A model generated the notes under the pieces. That model saw only the letters and a program-made list of their open reading frames with translations, did not search any database and was not told where the DNA came from. Positions 7,056 to 16,026 of a stretch of DNA of 64,000 bases are shown here, in pieces. The first letter of the stretch is position 1. The number at the start of each line of letters is the position of its first letter. This DNA is from Verrucomicrobiaceae bacterium (lineage in GTDB: Bacteria > Verrucomicrobiota > Verrucomicrobiia > Verrucomicrobiales > Verrucomicrobiaceae). The translations under genes and the position numbers were made by a program. The stretch covers positions 1-64,000 of the forward strand of contig JAIXYN010000031.1 of assembly GCA_027490195.1 (NCBI GenBank). Direction: 5' to 3'.

Positions 7056-8867
7056 ATGGACCGTAAAAGTTGGATCATCGTGACGCTCTGCGTCATCCTC
7101 GCGGGAGTAAACCTGTACTACGTTCAGGAAAACCAAAAGCTGGCGCAGGCCGAGGCGGCGCGCATCAGGCAGGAGCAAGCCGCTAAAAAAGCTGCGGAAA
7201 AACCCGCAGCGCCGACTGCAGCCACCCCTGCCCCCGGCACCACCCCTGCAGCGCCTGCAGCACCCGTGGTGGCTGAAGTGCCGGTGCAAACACACTCCAT
7301 CAAAGTGGGCACCGTCACCTTTGAGCTGACCTCCAAAGGCGGCGGTATTGCCCGCGCCGTGCTGGCGGGTACGGATCAGGTGACTTTGAACAAGAACGGC
7401 CTGGAAGCCATCGGTGCCCTGCGCCGTGAAGCAGCCGGACTGGATGCGCTGGCCTACAAGCTGACAGAAAAGAGCGACAAGAGCGCCACCTTTGAAGGCA
7501 CCACCGCCGAAGGCATCGTGGTGACCAAGGCCTACGCCCTGACCGAAGGCGAGGCCAGCGACGAACATCTCATCGATCTCAAGATCACCCTGAAGAACAC
7601 CGGCACCGCTCAGCATCGCTCCGAGGAGTACTACCTCTACGCCGGTGCTGCGACCGCTGCAAAGCACGACGAGGATCGCTACAACGGCTTTTTCTGGAAC
7701 AATTCTGGAGACGAGGACCACCACTTGTCGAAATACTTTGGCAAGGGCTTCTTCAGCGAAGCGCCGACTGATTACAGGCACTCCTACAACGCGCTGCGCT
7801 ACGCAGGCGTGATGAGCCGCTTCTACACCCACATCATCACCCGCATTGCGGAGAAGGATGCACCTGCCAAGCTCTGGGCCGGCCGACGCAAACTCGCAGA
7901 GCCGATTGATGCTGCGAACGCAGGCAAGGCGGAAATCGAAGACTTCACCTACGACGCCTCAATAGGCCTGCCGGTGGTGGATCTCGCCCCGGGTGCCACG
8001 GTCACGGAAAACTACCAGATCTACCTCGGCCCGAAGGAATATGACCGCCTCAGCAAGATCGGCAAACAACGCAGCGCCGCGATGTTTTACGGCTATTTCT
8101 GGCCTGTCAGCGTCGCCCTCTCCAAGGTCATGCGCTGGATGCACAACATCAGCGGCAGTTGGGGTCTGGCGGTCATTTTGCTGACGATTTTCGTCCGCCT
8201 CTGCCTCTGGCCGATCCATGCGAAATCCACCATGACCATGAAGCGCATGGGGCTGCTGGGTCCGCTGATGAAGGAGCTTCAGGTGAAGTACAAGGACAAT
8301 CCGCAGCAGCAGCAGCTGGAGACGATGAAGCTCTACAAGGACTACGGCGTGAATCCGCTGGGCGGCTGTCTGCCACTGTTCCTGCAGTTCCCCATTTTCA
8401 TCGGTCTCTACAGCGTGCTGGAAGTGGCGGCGGAGCTTCGCGGCCAGTCTTTCTGGTGGGTGCGGGATCTGGCTGCCGCAGACACTCAGGGAGTGTTCAT
8501 GGGCTTCAACATCAATCCGCTCCCGATCATCATGGGTCTGACCATGGTGGCACAGATGAAGCTCACCCCGCAGCCTGCCACGGTGGACAAGACGCAGCAG
8601 CGCATTTTCATGCTGATGCCCCTGTTCTTCCTGTGGATCAGCTATGACTTCGCCGCCGCCCTCGCCTTGTACTGGTCCACCCAGAACATTTTCAGCGTCT
8701 TCCAGACCCGCGTCATGAAACTTTACATGCCTGAGCCCAAACTGGAAAAGGTGTCGCAGAAACCGGCGGCCGCCAAAGCCGCACCGGCCCAGAGCGCCTT
8801 TTTTAACCCGGGCGGACCGGCCAAAAAAGAGAAAAAAGGCCCGAAACCACCGCGCCTGGGAGGCTAG
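7056..8867 (+). CDS. yidC: Membrane protein insertase YidC (Oxa1 family)
   Basis: The 603-residue protein has an N-terminal membrane anchor (MDRKSWIIVTLCVILAGVNL) and an Ala/Pro linker to residue ~75. A large periplasmic domain follows (about 80-330), then the conserved insertase core (about 355-560) with GSWGLAVILLTIFVR, GGCLPLFLQFPIFIGLY and a Lys-rich cytoplasmic tail. The size matches Gram-negative YidC. It inserts and folds inner-membrane proteins with or without SecYEG. It lies in the rpmH-rnpA-yidD-yidC-jag order, with inverted repeats in the gaps on both sides. Confidence 0.96.
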   Translation: MDRKSWIIVTLCVILAGVNLYYVQENQKLAQAEAARIRQEQAAKKAAEKPAAPTAATPAPGTTPAAPAAPVVAEVPVQTHSIKVGTVTFELTSKGGGIARAVLAGTDQVTLNKNGLEAIGALRREAAGLDALAYKLTEKSDKSATFEGTTAEGIVVTKAYALTEGEASDEHLIDLKITLKNTGTAQHRSEEYYLYAGAATAAKHDEDRYNGFFWNNSGDEDHHLSKYFGKGFFSEAPTDYRHSYNALRYAGVMSRFYTHIITRIAEKDAPAKLWAGRRKLAEPIDAANAGKAEIEDFTYDASIGLPVVDLAPGATVTENYQIYLGPKEYDRLSKIGKQRSAAMFYGYFWPVSVALSKVMRWMHNISGSWGLAVILLTIFVRLCLWPIHAKSTMTMKRMGLLGPLMKELQVKYKDNPQQQQLETMKLYKDYGVNPLGGCLPLFLQFPIFIGLYSVLEVAAELRGQSFWWVRDLAAADTQGVFMGFNINPLPIIMGLTMVAQMKLTPQPATVDKTQQRIFMLMPLFFLWISYDFAAALALYWSTQNIFSVFQTRVMKLYMPEPKLEKVSQKPAAAKAAPAQSAFFNPGGPAKKEKKGPKPPRLGG

Positions 8868-8917
8868 AAGCACCCACTTTCCTGCGATCAAGGCAGGGCT
8901 GGTGCTGGTAGAATGCC

Positions 8918-9092
8918 AAATGAGTAAGTCCGAATGACGAACGAATGGCCATGACGAAGATCAAAGAACGGTGTGAAATCGTGCGCCTGGGTCAAACCTC
9001 CGCCAGCCGACAGATTAGCCCCGAAGAAACTGCAAACTTGGTTATTCAAGCTTCGTCATTCTTTAGACATTCGGATTTACTCATTCGTCATT
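8918..9092. repeat. Paired inverted repeat, GAATGACGAA family, copy 2
   Basis: The arm AATGAGTAAGTCCGAATGAC (8919-8938, continuing to 8941) recurs inverted at about 9052-9092 (ATTCGGATTTACTCATT). The gap of about 110 bases is unrelated to that of the other copies. It fills most of the yidC-jag interval and holds no reading frame of note. Confidence 0.65.
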
Positions 9093-9131
9093 TTGGCCGG
9101 TGCCGCTAAATCACCGCTATCATAGCTGACC

Positions 9132-9587
9132 ATGACTGCCCTCGAACACTCACACCATATTCTAGACACGATGCTCGGCTATCTGGGCTTCGTGGTCCAG
9201 ATCGAGGAGGACAACGGCCCTGACGGCCCCACGTTGCAGGTGCTCACGGATGATTCGGACGCGCTCATCGGCCGCCGGGGTGAAACTCTCGAAGACATTC
9301 AGTACTTGGTGAACCGCGTTCTGCAGCGCCACCTCAAGGACGCCCCGCGCGTACGCGTGGACGTGGAGTTCTACCGCTCTATGCGCGAGGACAAGATGGT
9401 GGCCCGCGCCAAGGAGCTGGGCGACCGCGTACGCGCCAACGGCCAGAGCGCCGACCTGCCACCAATGAACAGCTACTACCGCCGCCTCATCCACAACGTC
9501 TTCGTCAACGACCCCGAGGTCATGAGCGTGAGCCAGGACGGCAATGGCCGCTTCAAACGCATCGTGCTCAAACGACGCTCCAGCTAG
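9132..9587 (+). CDS. jag: Jag/KhpB-type RNA-binding protein (KH and R3H domains)
   Basis: The 151-residue protein has a KH domain (LIGRRGETLEDIQYLVNRVL, about residues 44-63) and an R3H domain with PPMNSYYRRLIHN (about 110-123). It lacks the N-terminal Jag_N domain found in Firmicutes, as is common in shorter homologues. KhpB binds RNA and, with KhpA, affects cell-envelope functions. Its place after yidC is the conserved genomic setting. Confidence 0.9.
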   Translation: MTALEHSHHILDTMLGYLGFVVQIEEDNGPDGPTLQVLTDDSDALIGRRGETLEDIQYLVNRVLQRHLKDAPRVRVDVEFYRSMREDKMVARAKELGDRVRANGQSADLPPMNSYYRRLIHNVFVNDPEVMSVSQDGNGRFKRIVLKRRSS

Positions 9588-9732
9588 ACCATTGCCTCTT
9601 CGTCCCCATTGCACGGAGGAAAATCAGCTTCGTTCTTTACTCGCGGTATGGTTTTGAGTTATTTCTCGTAACCCGCGCAAATTGCCGCGCGCCTGCAAAT
9701 CCTGCCCCCTCTTCATCCAACCCCGCATTCCA

Positions 9733-11436
9733 ATGAAATTGAGCCGTTACCAGTCTGTCGTCTTTGCCTTTGCCAGCAGCGTCGGATTTTTGCACGCCGA
9801 CGTCGTGACCCTTAAAGACGGCAAAAAGCTGGAAGGCAACATTCTCTCCGAGACACCTACGTCGATCCGAATGCGTTATCACCTGACCGCGAAGATCATG
9901 GATGAGAAAGACATCCCGCGCAGCGAGATCGCCGAAGGGGGCATCCTCAAGCAAAAACCGGAAGAAGTGGAGATCATCGAGGTTCGGAAGTCCGTTCCCA
10001 CTCCAGACCTGCTGTCGGCGGAAAAGTACGAGCAGCTTATTCAGGACCGCCTGCGTCCTTTCGTGAACCGCTACCCCGGCACCAAGGAAGCGGCTGAAGT
10101 GGAGGCCATGATCAAAGTGGCCCAGGAAGAAAAAGAAAAAGTCGTGGCCGGCGGCGCGAAGCTCGAAGGCAAATGGCTCACCCGTGAAGAGGCCAAGGCG
10201 CAAAGTCTCAACATCAAGGCTTTCTCGATCCGTGCGGCCATGCTGGAGAAAATTGCGGCCAAGGACTTCTCCGGCGCACTCAAGGAATTCGACAAACTCA
10301 GCGACCCCGCCAGCGGCAATACCGCCTCCGTTTATTATCCCAAGGCTGTGGCGGAGATTCTTGTCGTTCTGACATCGTACGACAAGCAGATCGCACAGAT
10401 GGTCCAGGATCAGCCCGCCTTGCAGAAAATCCGTGAGGAAAGTGTCAAAAAGCTCATCGAACCCGACCTGACACGGACGACTGAAGCCATCAAGAAGGAA
10501 AAGGAGACCTGGAGCTTCACCTACGAAAAAGAGCGCAAGACCAGCAAATGGTACACCCCCTACAAGTACGATCTGGAGAGCTTGAAGACGCTCAGCAAAT
10601 CCATCGCCGAAGTAAAGGATAGTCTGAGCACTCTCGACCTTGGCGTCATGACCAAAGTCAACGCGGCCATCGAACGAATGATTATCGCGGATGCCAAGGC
10701 CGGCAAGGACAAGGCCGAACTCACCAAGATGGGTGAGGCCATCATGGAAGGTGAAGCGGAGGCAGCAAACGCCGATGCCAAAAGCAAGGAGTTCTATCGC
10801 GGCGTTTTTACCAGCTACCGCGCACGCCATGCCTACTTTGCCCAGCAGGTGAACACACCTCAGGGACAGACGCAGCCCGCCGCCGCAGGTGCCGCAGGCG
10901 GCTCCTCAGCCATCGCTGGCACAGCTGAACCTGCCATGGATGACAAAGTGGCCGCAGCACTTGCCGCTGCCGCTGCTAGTGGCACTCCTGCTGTGGGTAC
11001 CGCCCAGGCACCGGGAGCCATGCCCACGACACAGCCCAACGGCTACCCAGCCCCGCAGGGCGGCATGCCTCCTGGAGGCCAGCCCCAGCAGCCTGGTTAT
11101 CCTCAGCAGCCTGGCTATGCCCAGCCTCAGCAGCCCGGTTATCCTCAGCAGCCTGGCTATGCCCAGCCTCAGCAGCCCGGTTATCCTCAGCAGCCTGGCT
11201 ATGCCCAGCCTCAGCAACCCGGTTATCCTCAGCAGCAGCCTGGCTATGGCCAGCCCCAGCAGCCCGGTTATCCGCAGCAAGCTCAGCAGCCCGGCTATGG
11301 CCAGCCTCAGGCAGCAGCACCCGTGCCTGCTGAAGAAGAGGGCATGAGCATGATGAACATGATCCTCATTGGCATCGGCGTGGTTGCGCTTGTGCTCCTG
11401 CTCACCCTCCTGGGTGGCAAGAAGAAGAAAAAGTAA
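9733..11436 (+). CDS. Secreted, tail-anchored protein with Gln/Pro/Gly/Tyr repeats
   Basis: I do not recognise a family. The ATG at 9733 gives a clean signal peptide (MKLSRYQSVVFAFASSVGFLHA), so it is preferred to an earlier in-frame start. Residues ~22-390 are charged and helical. Residues ~400-450 are Ala-rich, and about 450-525 are repeats of QQPGYPQQPGYAQP. A final hydrophobic helix (MMNMILIGIGVVALVLLLTLLGG) ends in five or more lysines, the arrangement of a C-terminal membrane anchor with the lysines inside. The repeat region resembles flexible, adhesive or phase-separating linkers, and a surface or envelope role is inferred. Confidence 0.75.
   Translation: MKLSRYQSVVFAFASSVGFLHADVVTLKDGKKLEGNILSETPTSIRMRYHLTAKIMDEKDIPRSEIAEGGILKQKPEEVEIIEVRKSVPTPDLLSAEKYEQLIQDRLRPFVNRYPGTKEAAEVEAMIKVAQEEKEKVVAGGAKLEGKWLTREEAKAQSLNIKAFSIRAAMLEKIAAKDFSGALKEFDKLSDPASGNTASVYYPKAVAEILVVLTSYDKQIAQMVQDQPALQKIREESVKKLIEPDLTRTTEAIKKEKETWSFTYEKERKTSKWYTPYKYDLESLKTLSKSIAEVKDSLSTLDLGVMTKVNAAIERMIIADAKAGKDKAELTKMGEAIMEGEAEAANADAKSKEFYRGVFTSYRARHAYFAQQVNTPQGQTQPAAAGAAGGSSAIAGTAEPAMDDKVAAALAAAAASGTPAVGTAQAPGAMPTTQPNGYPAPQGGMPPGGQPQQPGYPQQPGYAQPQQPGYPQQPGYAQPQQPGYPQQPGYAQPQQPGYPQQQPGYGQPQQPGYPQQAQQPGYGQPQAAAPVPAEEEGMSMMNMILIGIGVVALVLLLTLLGGKKKKK
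11086..11309 (+). repeat. 42-bp coding tandem repeats (QQPGYPQQPGYAQP)
   Basis: Four to five copies of a 42-bp unit lie in frame in the 9733 gene. The first three are almost identical at the DNA level, while the last two drift (insertions of QQ, A to G changes). Such DNA-level identity points to recent expansion, so copy number may vary between strains. Confidence 0.8.
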
Positions 11437-11447
11437 TCTCGCTGCGG

Positions 11448-11473
11448 GTGCGGCGGTCACTGACCTGCCGCAC
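11448..11473 (+). terminator. Strong hairpin after the 9733 gene
   Basis: GTGCGGC (11448-11454) and GCCGCAC (11467-11473) pair perfectly, and the interior GGTC/GACC adds 4 bp. It starts 12 bases after the stop codon. No U-tract follows, so it may be an mRNA-stabilising or Rho-type structure rather than a true intrinsic terminator. Confidence 0.45.
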
Positions 11474-11733
11474 TTCTGCCACTCAATAGGTTTGGCGGAC
11501 GTTAGTTATGCAGCGGTGGCTGGCTGGGCCAGCCTGCCCCTCTCGCGCTGGGCTAGTCCGTGCCCGGCGCGAGGTAGGAGGGCTTGTCCTCAAGCTTCCG
11601 CCGAGTGTCGTCAGGTGGCACTTTCCAGAATTTAATTTTGAAAAAACGCTGCAACACTGGGAAAGGGTTTCAGACAATTCGTTCTGCACCCCCGCTTTTT
11701 GAGCTTAATTCATCTCTCGCAGCATACAGCCAC
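11474..11733. other. Intergenic stretch with short palindromes, no gene seen
   Basis: These 260 bases between the repeat protein and the rplS terminator contain small dyads (for example CTGGCTGGGCCAG near 11518) and no convincing reading frame on either strand. The base composition changes from GC-rich to AT-rich at about 11630. It looks like a mosaic of dispersed repeat fragments. Confidence 0.4.
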
Positions 11734-11765
11734 AAAAAAAGAGAGAGCTTTGCAGCCCTCTCTTT
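11734..11765 (-). terminator. Rho-independent terminator of rplS
   Basis: Read on the minus strand, AAAGAGAG pairs with CTCTCTTT around a short loop and is followed by a run of T residues (A-run at 11734-11740 on the + strand). It starts about 25 bases after the rplS stop. This is the clearest intrinsic terminator in the window. Confidence 0.85.
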
Positions 11766-11789
11766 GATTGAAAATCGAACGCGAAAAAA

Positions 11790-12149
11790 TTAATTGTCGC
11801 TATGGGCCAGTTCCTTGACGGACATGGCATCCTTGCCCTGGCGCTGGCGCAGGTAGTGAAGGCGAGCACGACGCACTTTGCCGTTCTTGGTCACTTCCAC
11901 CTTGGCCACCTTAGGGCTGTGCACGGGGAACACACGCTCCACGCCTTCGCCATAGGAAATTTTGCGGACGGTGAAGGCTTCGTTGATGCCGTAGCCTTTG
12001 CGGGCGATGACAATACCGGCGAAAATCTGGATACGCTCTTTGTCGCCTTCAACGACTCGGGTGTGGACCTTGACGCTGTCACCCACGGTGAAAGCGGTGA
12101 CTTCCTTTTTCAACTGCTCTTGATTGATCTTTTCGATGATGTTGCTCAT
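11790..12149 (-). CDS. rplS: 50S ribosomal protein L19
   Basis: The 119-residue protein matches L19 throughout: [53 protein letters not shown] and [10 protein letters not shown]19 lies at the 30S-50S interface. The gene is alone rather than behind rpsP-rimM-trmD, and is followed by a strong intrinsic terminator. It is divergent from nadC. Confidence 0.96.
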   Translation of the reverse strand: MSNIIEKINQEQLKKEVTAFTVGDSVKVHTRVVEGDKERIQIFAGIVIARKGYGINEAFTVRKISYGEGVERVFPVHSPKVAKVEVTKNGKVRRARLHYLRQRQGKDAMSVKELAHSDN

Positions 12150-12297
12150 GACACGCTCCTATGGCCACGCTACGCAAGGCCATGAATCAGTCAGGCCGGG
12201 GGCGAGGGGCGGGGAAGATGGAGAGTTTTTAAAATTTGGCAACCTGTTTTTCCCCGTACTGGAATCCTCTCCGGTCCAGCCTATCATCTGCCCACCC

Positions 12298-13134
12298 ATG
12301 GAACCCTCCGTTTTAGCCCTGATCCGCGCCGCCATTGCTGAAGATGTCGGCACCGGAGACGTCACCTCCCTCTACTTCATTCCAGCCGATTCACGCTCCC
12401 GGGCCGAGATCGTCGCCCGCGAGCCCGGCATCGTCTCCGGGGCTGAAATCGCCCTGACCGTCTTCAAAGAAATCGATCCCACCCTCGAAGTGGAGGTCCT
12501 TCTTCCCGATGGCAGCCCCTTTGTGCGCGGCAGCGTCCTCATAAAAGCCGCAGGCAGCACCCGCTTCCTGCTCACCGCCGAGCGCACCGCGCTGAATTTC
12601 CTCCAGCGTCTCTGCGGCGTGGCCGCGCAAACGCAGCGCTACGTGGAAGCGGTGAAGCCACACCCCGTGCAGATCTGGGACACCCGCAAAACCACCCCCG
12701 GCTGGCGGCTGATTGAAAAAGCCGCTGTGAAAGACGGTGGCGGCACTAATCACCGCATGGGCCTCTATGACCACGCCATGGTCAAAGACAACCACCTCGC
12801 CGCCAACAGCGACCTGCCCTCCCTCCAGGCCGCTATTCACAAACTGCGCACCGAGCGCCCCGGCGTCCGCATCCAACTCGAAGCTGACACCTTGGAACAG
12901 GTGGCCGGCTTCCTCACGCTCGAAGGTGTGGACATGCTGCTGCTGGACAACATGGGCCCCGAAAAGCTCCGCGAGGCCGTGAAACTCGTGAACGGCAAAC
13001 TCTGGCTGGAGGCCAGCGGTGGCATCACCATCGACACCATCAAGGACGTCGCGGCCACGGGCGTGAACGCGATTTCTGTGGGTGCGCTGACGCATTCTAG
13101 CCGTGCGCTGGATCTTGGGATGGATTTTTATTGA
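12298..13134 (+). CDS. nadC: Nicotinate-nucleotide pyrophosphorylase (carboxylating)
   Basis: The 278-residue protein is a full-length quinolinate phosphoribosyltransferase: EDVGTGDVTS near the start, LTAERTALNFLQRLCGVA, DTRKTTPG, KAAVKDGGGTNHRMGLYD, KDNH and LLLDNMGPE, EASGGI, ISVGALTHS. It converts quinolinate and PRPP to nicotinate mononucleotide in de novo NAD+ synthesis. The ATG at 12298 is chosen because residues before it are not conserved. Its stop codon abuts the stop codon of the convergent gene with no spacer. Confidence 0.95.
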   Translation: MEPSVLALIRAAIAEDVGTGDVTSLYFIPADSRSRAEIVAREPGIVSGAEIALTVFKEIDPTLEVEVLLPDGSPFVRGSVLIKAAGSTRFLLTAERTALNFLQRLCGVAAQTQRYVEAVKPHPVQIWDTRKTTPGWRLIEKAAVKDGGGTNHRMGLYDHAMVKDNHLAANSDLPSLQAAIHKLRTERPGVRIQLEADTLEQVAGFLTLEGVDMLLLDNMGPEKLREAVKLVNGKLWLEASGGITIDTIKDVAATGVNAISVGALTHSSRALDLGMDFY

Positions 13135-14682
13135 TCACTTCACCGGCTCATACTGCCAGGTCCAGTCGCCGAGGTATTCACGCTTGCTCAGCTTGGCTGC
13201 GCCCTTCGCATCCACGGTCACTTTGCCGTCATCGTCCTTGCCATCAAAACCTACGGACCAGAGCTGGTAACGTCCCGCCGGTGTGGTGCGGTAACGCAGC
13301 GGTTTGCCATCGCAGGGATCCAGCAGGATGGCGGGCAGAAACTCCGGTGTGAGCTCCGTCAGCGTCGCCGGATAGTGGGCATGCTTCACAAAGTACCGCT
13401 CCAGTGCCAATGCTGCCAGCGCCTGCTGCCTGCGAACGTCCTGCAGCAGGGCATGACCGCTGACCATCGTCATGGATGGCAGAATGAGCCGGGCCATGAT
13501 ATGGTCGGGATGCCGAAACACGTCGAAGTTCTTGGCGAGATCCTCCACCACCGCATCTCCCTTGCGCACCGACTCCCGCAGACCGACGGTCTTCAAAGGC
13601 TGGATCAAATGCTCCAATTCCAGATCAGCGATCACGCTCTTCCAGTGGTCAAACAGACCGCTAGGGATCGCCCGCCATAAGAAGATGTTTCGGGAATTTC
13701 CATGGTTGATAAAGGCGCTTATCAAAGCGGGATCCACCTCCTTTTGGCCGCTGGCGACCTGCTGTAGAAATTCCACGGCGTTCAGGCCCGAAGCCAGCTC
13801 TCCGCGCAGGGCCCGCAATAGGGCTTCCCTGGGGAGGTCCGGGGTAAAGACGGTCTGTAGCCGTCGCAGATCTTCCTCAGCAAACGCACGTTCCTGCAAG
13901 CCGGCCCACAGTGTCTCCAGGGCCAGAGCTTCCAAGGAGTTCCCCACGAGAAACCCGATCAGCAGAGGCTCCTGCTCACACGCTTGAGCCAGCCGGTGAA
14001 TGGCCACTAAGCTGCGGGCCGCCTCGGCCCCTGCACCTGCGGCCAAGGCGGCGCGTGCACGCAGAGACAACGCCCTCGCCATGTTTTGCATGGCAGGGTA
14101 GTGTGGCACACGCAGGGCAAACAAGAGGTCGGGCATATTCCGCTCCCGCAGGCCGGGCGTCAGCATGGCCTGTGACCGGCTGGCGGTATCATCCGCGAGT
14201 TGTTTCAGCAGAGGAAACTTGACGTCCAACACGCCCAGCACATTGCGGCCAGAGGCCGCAGGCTCGGCGGGCAGGTCCAGATACTTGATGTCACGCAGGA
14301 ACTTCACCCACTCCTGAAACTCGGTGGATTTGCCCAGGCTCAACCCGTTGGCGGAAGGTCCGCTCCCGCTCCATTTCATGGCCTCCAGCGCTTTGCGTTT
14401 GGCTCCCGGCACGCTCTTGCTGTCATCGGGATCAATGACGGTGGCGAGGTCCCGCAGCGGCTCGATGGCGAGAAGATTCTGCACCTCGGGCGGTGTCTCC
14501 GGCAGCAGCTTGCGGTAGTCGAGGGTTTCGCCCTCACGCTCTAGCCTGGCCTTGGCCTCCGCCCAGCGGCGTCTGCCGCTCCAGTTCGTCCAGACATACA
14601 GCAGGACGACGAGGGTGACAAGGCTGATGAAAAGCCACAGGAGGATGCGGAAGAAGCGTTTGGAAAAGAGGCGGCGGATCAT
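13135..14682 (-). CDS. Membrane-anchored protein of unknown function
   Basis: The 515-residue protein begins with basic residues and one transmembrane helix (ILLWLFISLVTLVVLLYVW), followed by a long soluble region with helical, Leu/Ala-rich sequence. Near the C-terminus a segment reads ALERYFVKHAHYPATLTELTPEFLP ... DPCDGKPLRYR, a motif seen in many uncharacterised planctomycete and verrucomicrobial proteins and resembling the tail of type II secretion pseudopilins. No catalytic motif is evident. It lies 28 bases after the putative anti-sigma gene and could be in the same transcript. Confidence 0.7.
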   Translation of the reverse strand: MIRRLFSKRFFRILLWLFISLVTLVVLLYVWTNWSGRRRWAEAKARLEREGETLDYRKLLPETPPEVQNLLAIEPLRDLATVIDPDDSKSVPGAKRKALEAMKWSGSGPSANGLSLGKSTEFQEWVKFLRDIKYLDLPAEPAASGRNVLGVLDVKFPLLKQLADDTASRSQAMLTPGLRERNMPDLLFALRVPHYPAMQNMARALSLRARAALAAGAGAEAARSLVAIHRLAQACEQEPLLIGFLVGNSLEALALETLWAGLQERAFAEEDLRRLQTVFTPDLPREALLRALRGELASGLNAVEFLQQVASGQKEVDPALISAFINHGNSRNIFLWRAIPSGLFDHWKSVIADLELEHLIQPLKTVGLRESVRKGDAVVEDLAKNFDVFRHPDHIMARLILPSMTMVSGHALLQDVRRQQALAALALERYFVKHAHYPATLTELTPEFLPAILLDPCDGKPLRYRTTPAGRYQLWSVGFDGKDDDGKVTVDAKGAAKLSKREYLGDWTWQYEPVK

Positions 14683-14710
14683 GGTAGGAAGTGGTGGAAG
14701 GTGGGAGGAA

Positions 14711-15007
14711 TCAATTGGCGGCCAAGAGGGCTTCGATGACGGCGGCGCGTTGCTGCCACAGCAGTGGCGGGGAGGTGTGGCTCATGTCTGCCGCCTGCGG
14801 TGCGGAGGGTTCAGCGGGGGTGGTGAAGTACATTACCAGCGTGGCCGCCCAGGCTAGGCCCCAGCCGGCCAGCAGCCAGCGCGGGGTGCGTGCCACATGC
14901 GGTGTCTGCGCGGCGGCCTGCAGCATTTCGGCGCGCCACTTCGGCGGGAGCGGGCGACGCTGCAGGGCGCGCAGATCGTTTTCAAAAGGGTCGGGGGTCG
15001 CATTCAT
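14711..15007 (-). CDS. Small membrane protein, putative anti-sigma partner
   Basis: The 98-residue protein has a soluble N-terminal half (PPKWRAEMLQAAA, about residues 20-32) and one membrane helix (LLAGWGLAWAATLVMYF, about 45-61). It overlaps the ECF sigma gene by 4 bases (ATGA), the usual arrangement for an anti-sigma factor. It lacks a recognisable zinc-binding anti-sigma motif, so the role rests on context. Confidence 0.6.
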   Translation of the reverse strand: MNATPDPFENDLRALQRRPLPPKWRAEMLQAAAQTPHVARTPRWLLAGWGLAWAATLVMYFTTPAEPSAPQAADMSHTSPPLLWQQRAAVIEALLAAN

Positions 15008-15510
15008 GACGGTTTCAGTTCATCGTACAGGGGGCGCAGTTCGCTACGCAGCTTCTCCAGGGCGTAGCGGTAGCGGCTGGCGGCGGTGTTCAGCGGGATG
15101 CCCTGCACCTCCGCGATTTCTTCAAAGGTCAGGCCATCCCACAGCTTCAGCTGCGCCACGCTGCGCTGCTCCAGCGGCAGCAACGCCAGCGCACGGGTCA
15201 GGCGCTGGGCGAGCTCTGCCTGGTCCGGGTCCGCATGCGCGGCAAAGACCTCCACCGGTGCGGCCTCCTCCGCATTCCTCCGCACGCGGTGCCGCCGCAG
15301 CCAGTCGATGGCGTGATGGTGTGCCAATCGCAGCAGCCAGGCGCGCAGGTTGGCAATGCCTGGCGGTATGGTCTGACGTGCCAGCTTGATGAAAAACTCC
15401 TGCAGCAGGTCCTTGGCGTCCGCCTCGTTGCCGGTGAAACTGGTGAAATAGTGAAACAAGCCCGCCGCGTGGGCATCGTAGAGTTCGGGCAGTGTCGGGG
15501 CGGCGGGCAT
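15004..15510 (-). CDS. ECF-type RNA polymerase sigma factor
   Basis: The 168-residue protein shows sigma region 2 ([34 protein letters not shown] ... [20 protein letters not shown]) and region 4 ([45 protein letters not shown]). The ATG at 15510 is chosen since the upstream in-frame residues are not sigma-like. ECF sigma factors direct transcription in response to envelope or other stress. It is translationally coupled to a small membrane protein that probably holds it inactive. The cognate promoter was not identified. Confidence 0.9.
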   Translation of the reverse strand: MPAAPTLPELYDAHAAGLFHYFTSFTGNEADAKDLLQEFFIKLARQTIPPGIANLRAWLLRLAHHHAIDWLRRHRVRRNAEEAAPVEVFAAHADPDQAELAQRLTRALALLPLEQRSVAQLKLWDGLTFEEIAEVQGIPLNTAASRYRYALEKLRSELRPLYDELKPS

Positions 15511-15657
15511 GCGGGGGAGTTTCACGGACAGGACGCATGGCGGCGAGATTTTTGTCTGTCCGAATTGACAGATCGGGCTTCCCCGCCAGTCACGGCACAA
15601 AATTACCCTTGTAATCCCCGCTTGTGGGAGCATCCTCAAACCCTACTTTTTTTACGC

Positions 15658-16002
15658 ATGTCACGTCCCCCCAATCGCGGTCCATCACGCGGCGGCCCCG
15701 CCCGCCGCAGCGGCCCACCTCGTCGCAACGGTCCACCTCGCTTCATTCCACCACCACGTCCGCCAGAGCCTGTGGACGCTGGCAAGCAGAAGGAAGAAGC
15801 CATCGAACTCGAAGGCACCATCGCCGCCGTGCTCGCCGGCACCATGTTCCGCGTGAAGCTGCGCAATGGCCACGAAGTGCTCGCTCATATTTCCGGCAAG
15901 ATGCGCAAGAAATTCATCCGTCTTGTCATCGGCGATGCGGTGAAGATCGAAATGTCCCCCTACGACATGGACAAGGCACGCATCGTTTATCGCATCGGCT
16001 AA
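15658..16002 (+). CDS. infA: Translation initiation factor IF-1 with long N-terminal extension
   Basis: Residues ~46-114 are a typical IF-1 S1/OB fold: [66 protein letters not shown]-1 blocks the ribosomal A site during initiation. Before this lie about 45 residues rich in Arg, Pro and Gly ([12 protein letters not shown] ... PPRPPEPVD), absent from the usual 72-residue factor. The extension looks disordered and RNA-binding. The next in-frame ATG lies within the core, so the extension is probably translated. Confidence 0.92.
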   Translation: MSRPPNRGPSRGGPARRSGPPRRNGPPRFIPPPRPPEPVDAGKQKEEAIELEGTIAAVLAGTMFRVKLRNGHEVLAHISGKMRKKFIRLVIGDAVKIEMSPYDMDKARIVYRIG

Positions 16003-16026
16003 GCTGACGCAGGCCCACGCGATCTC

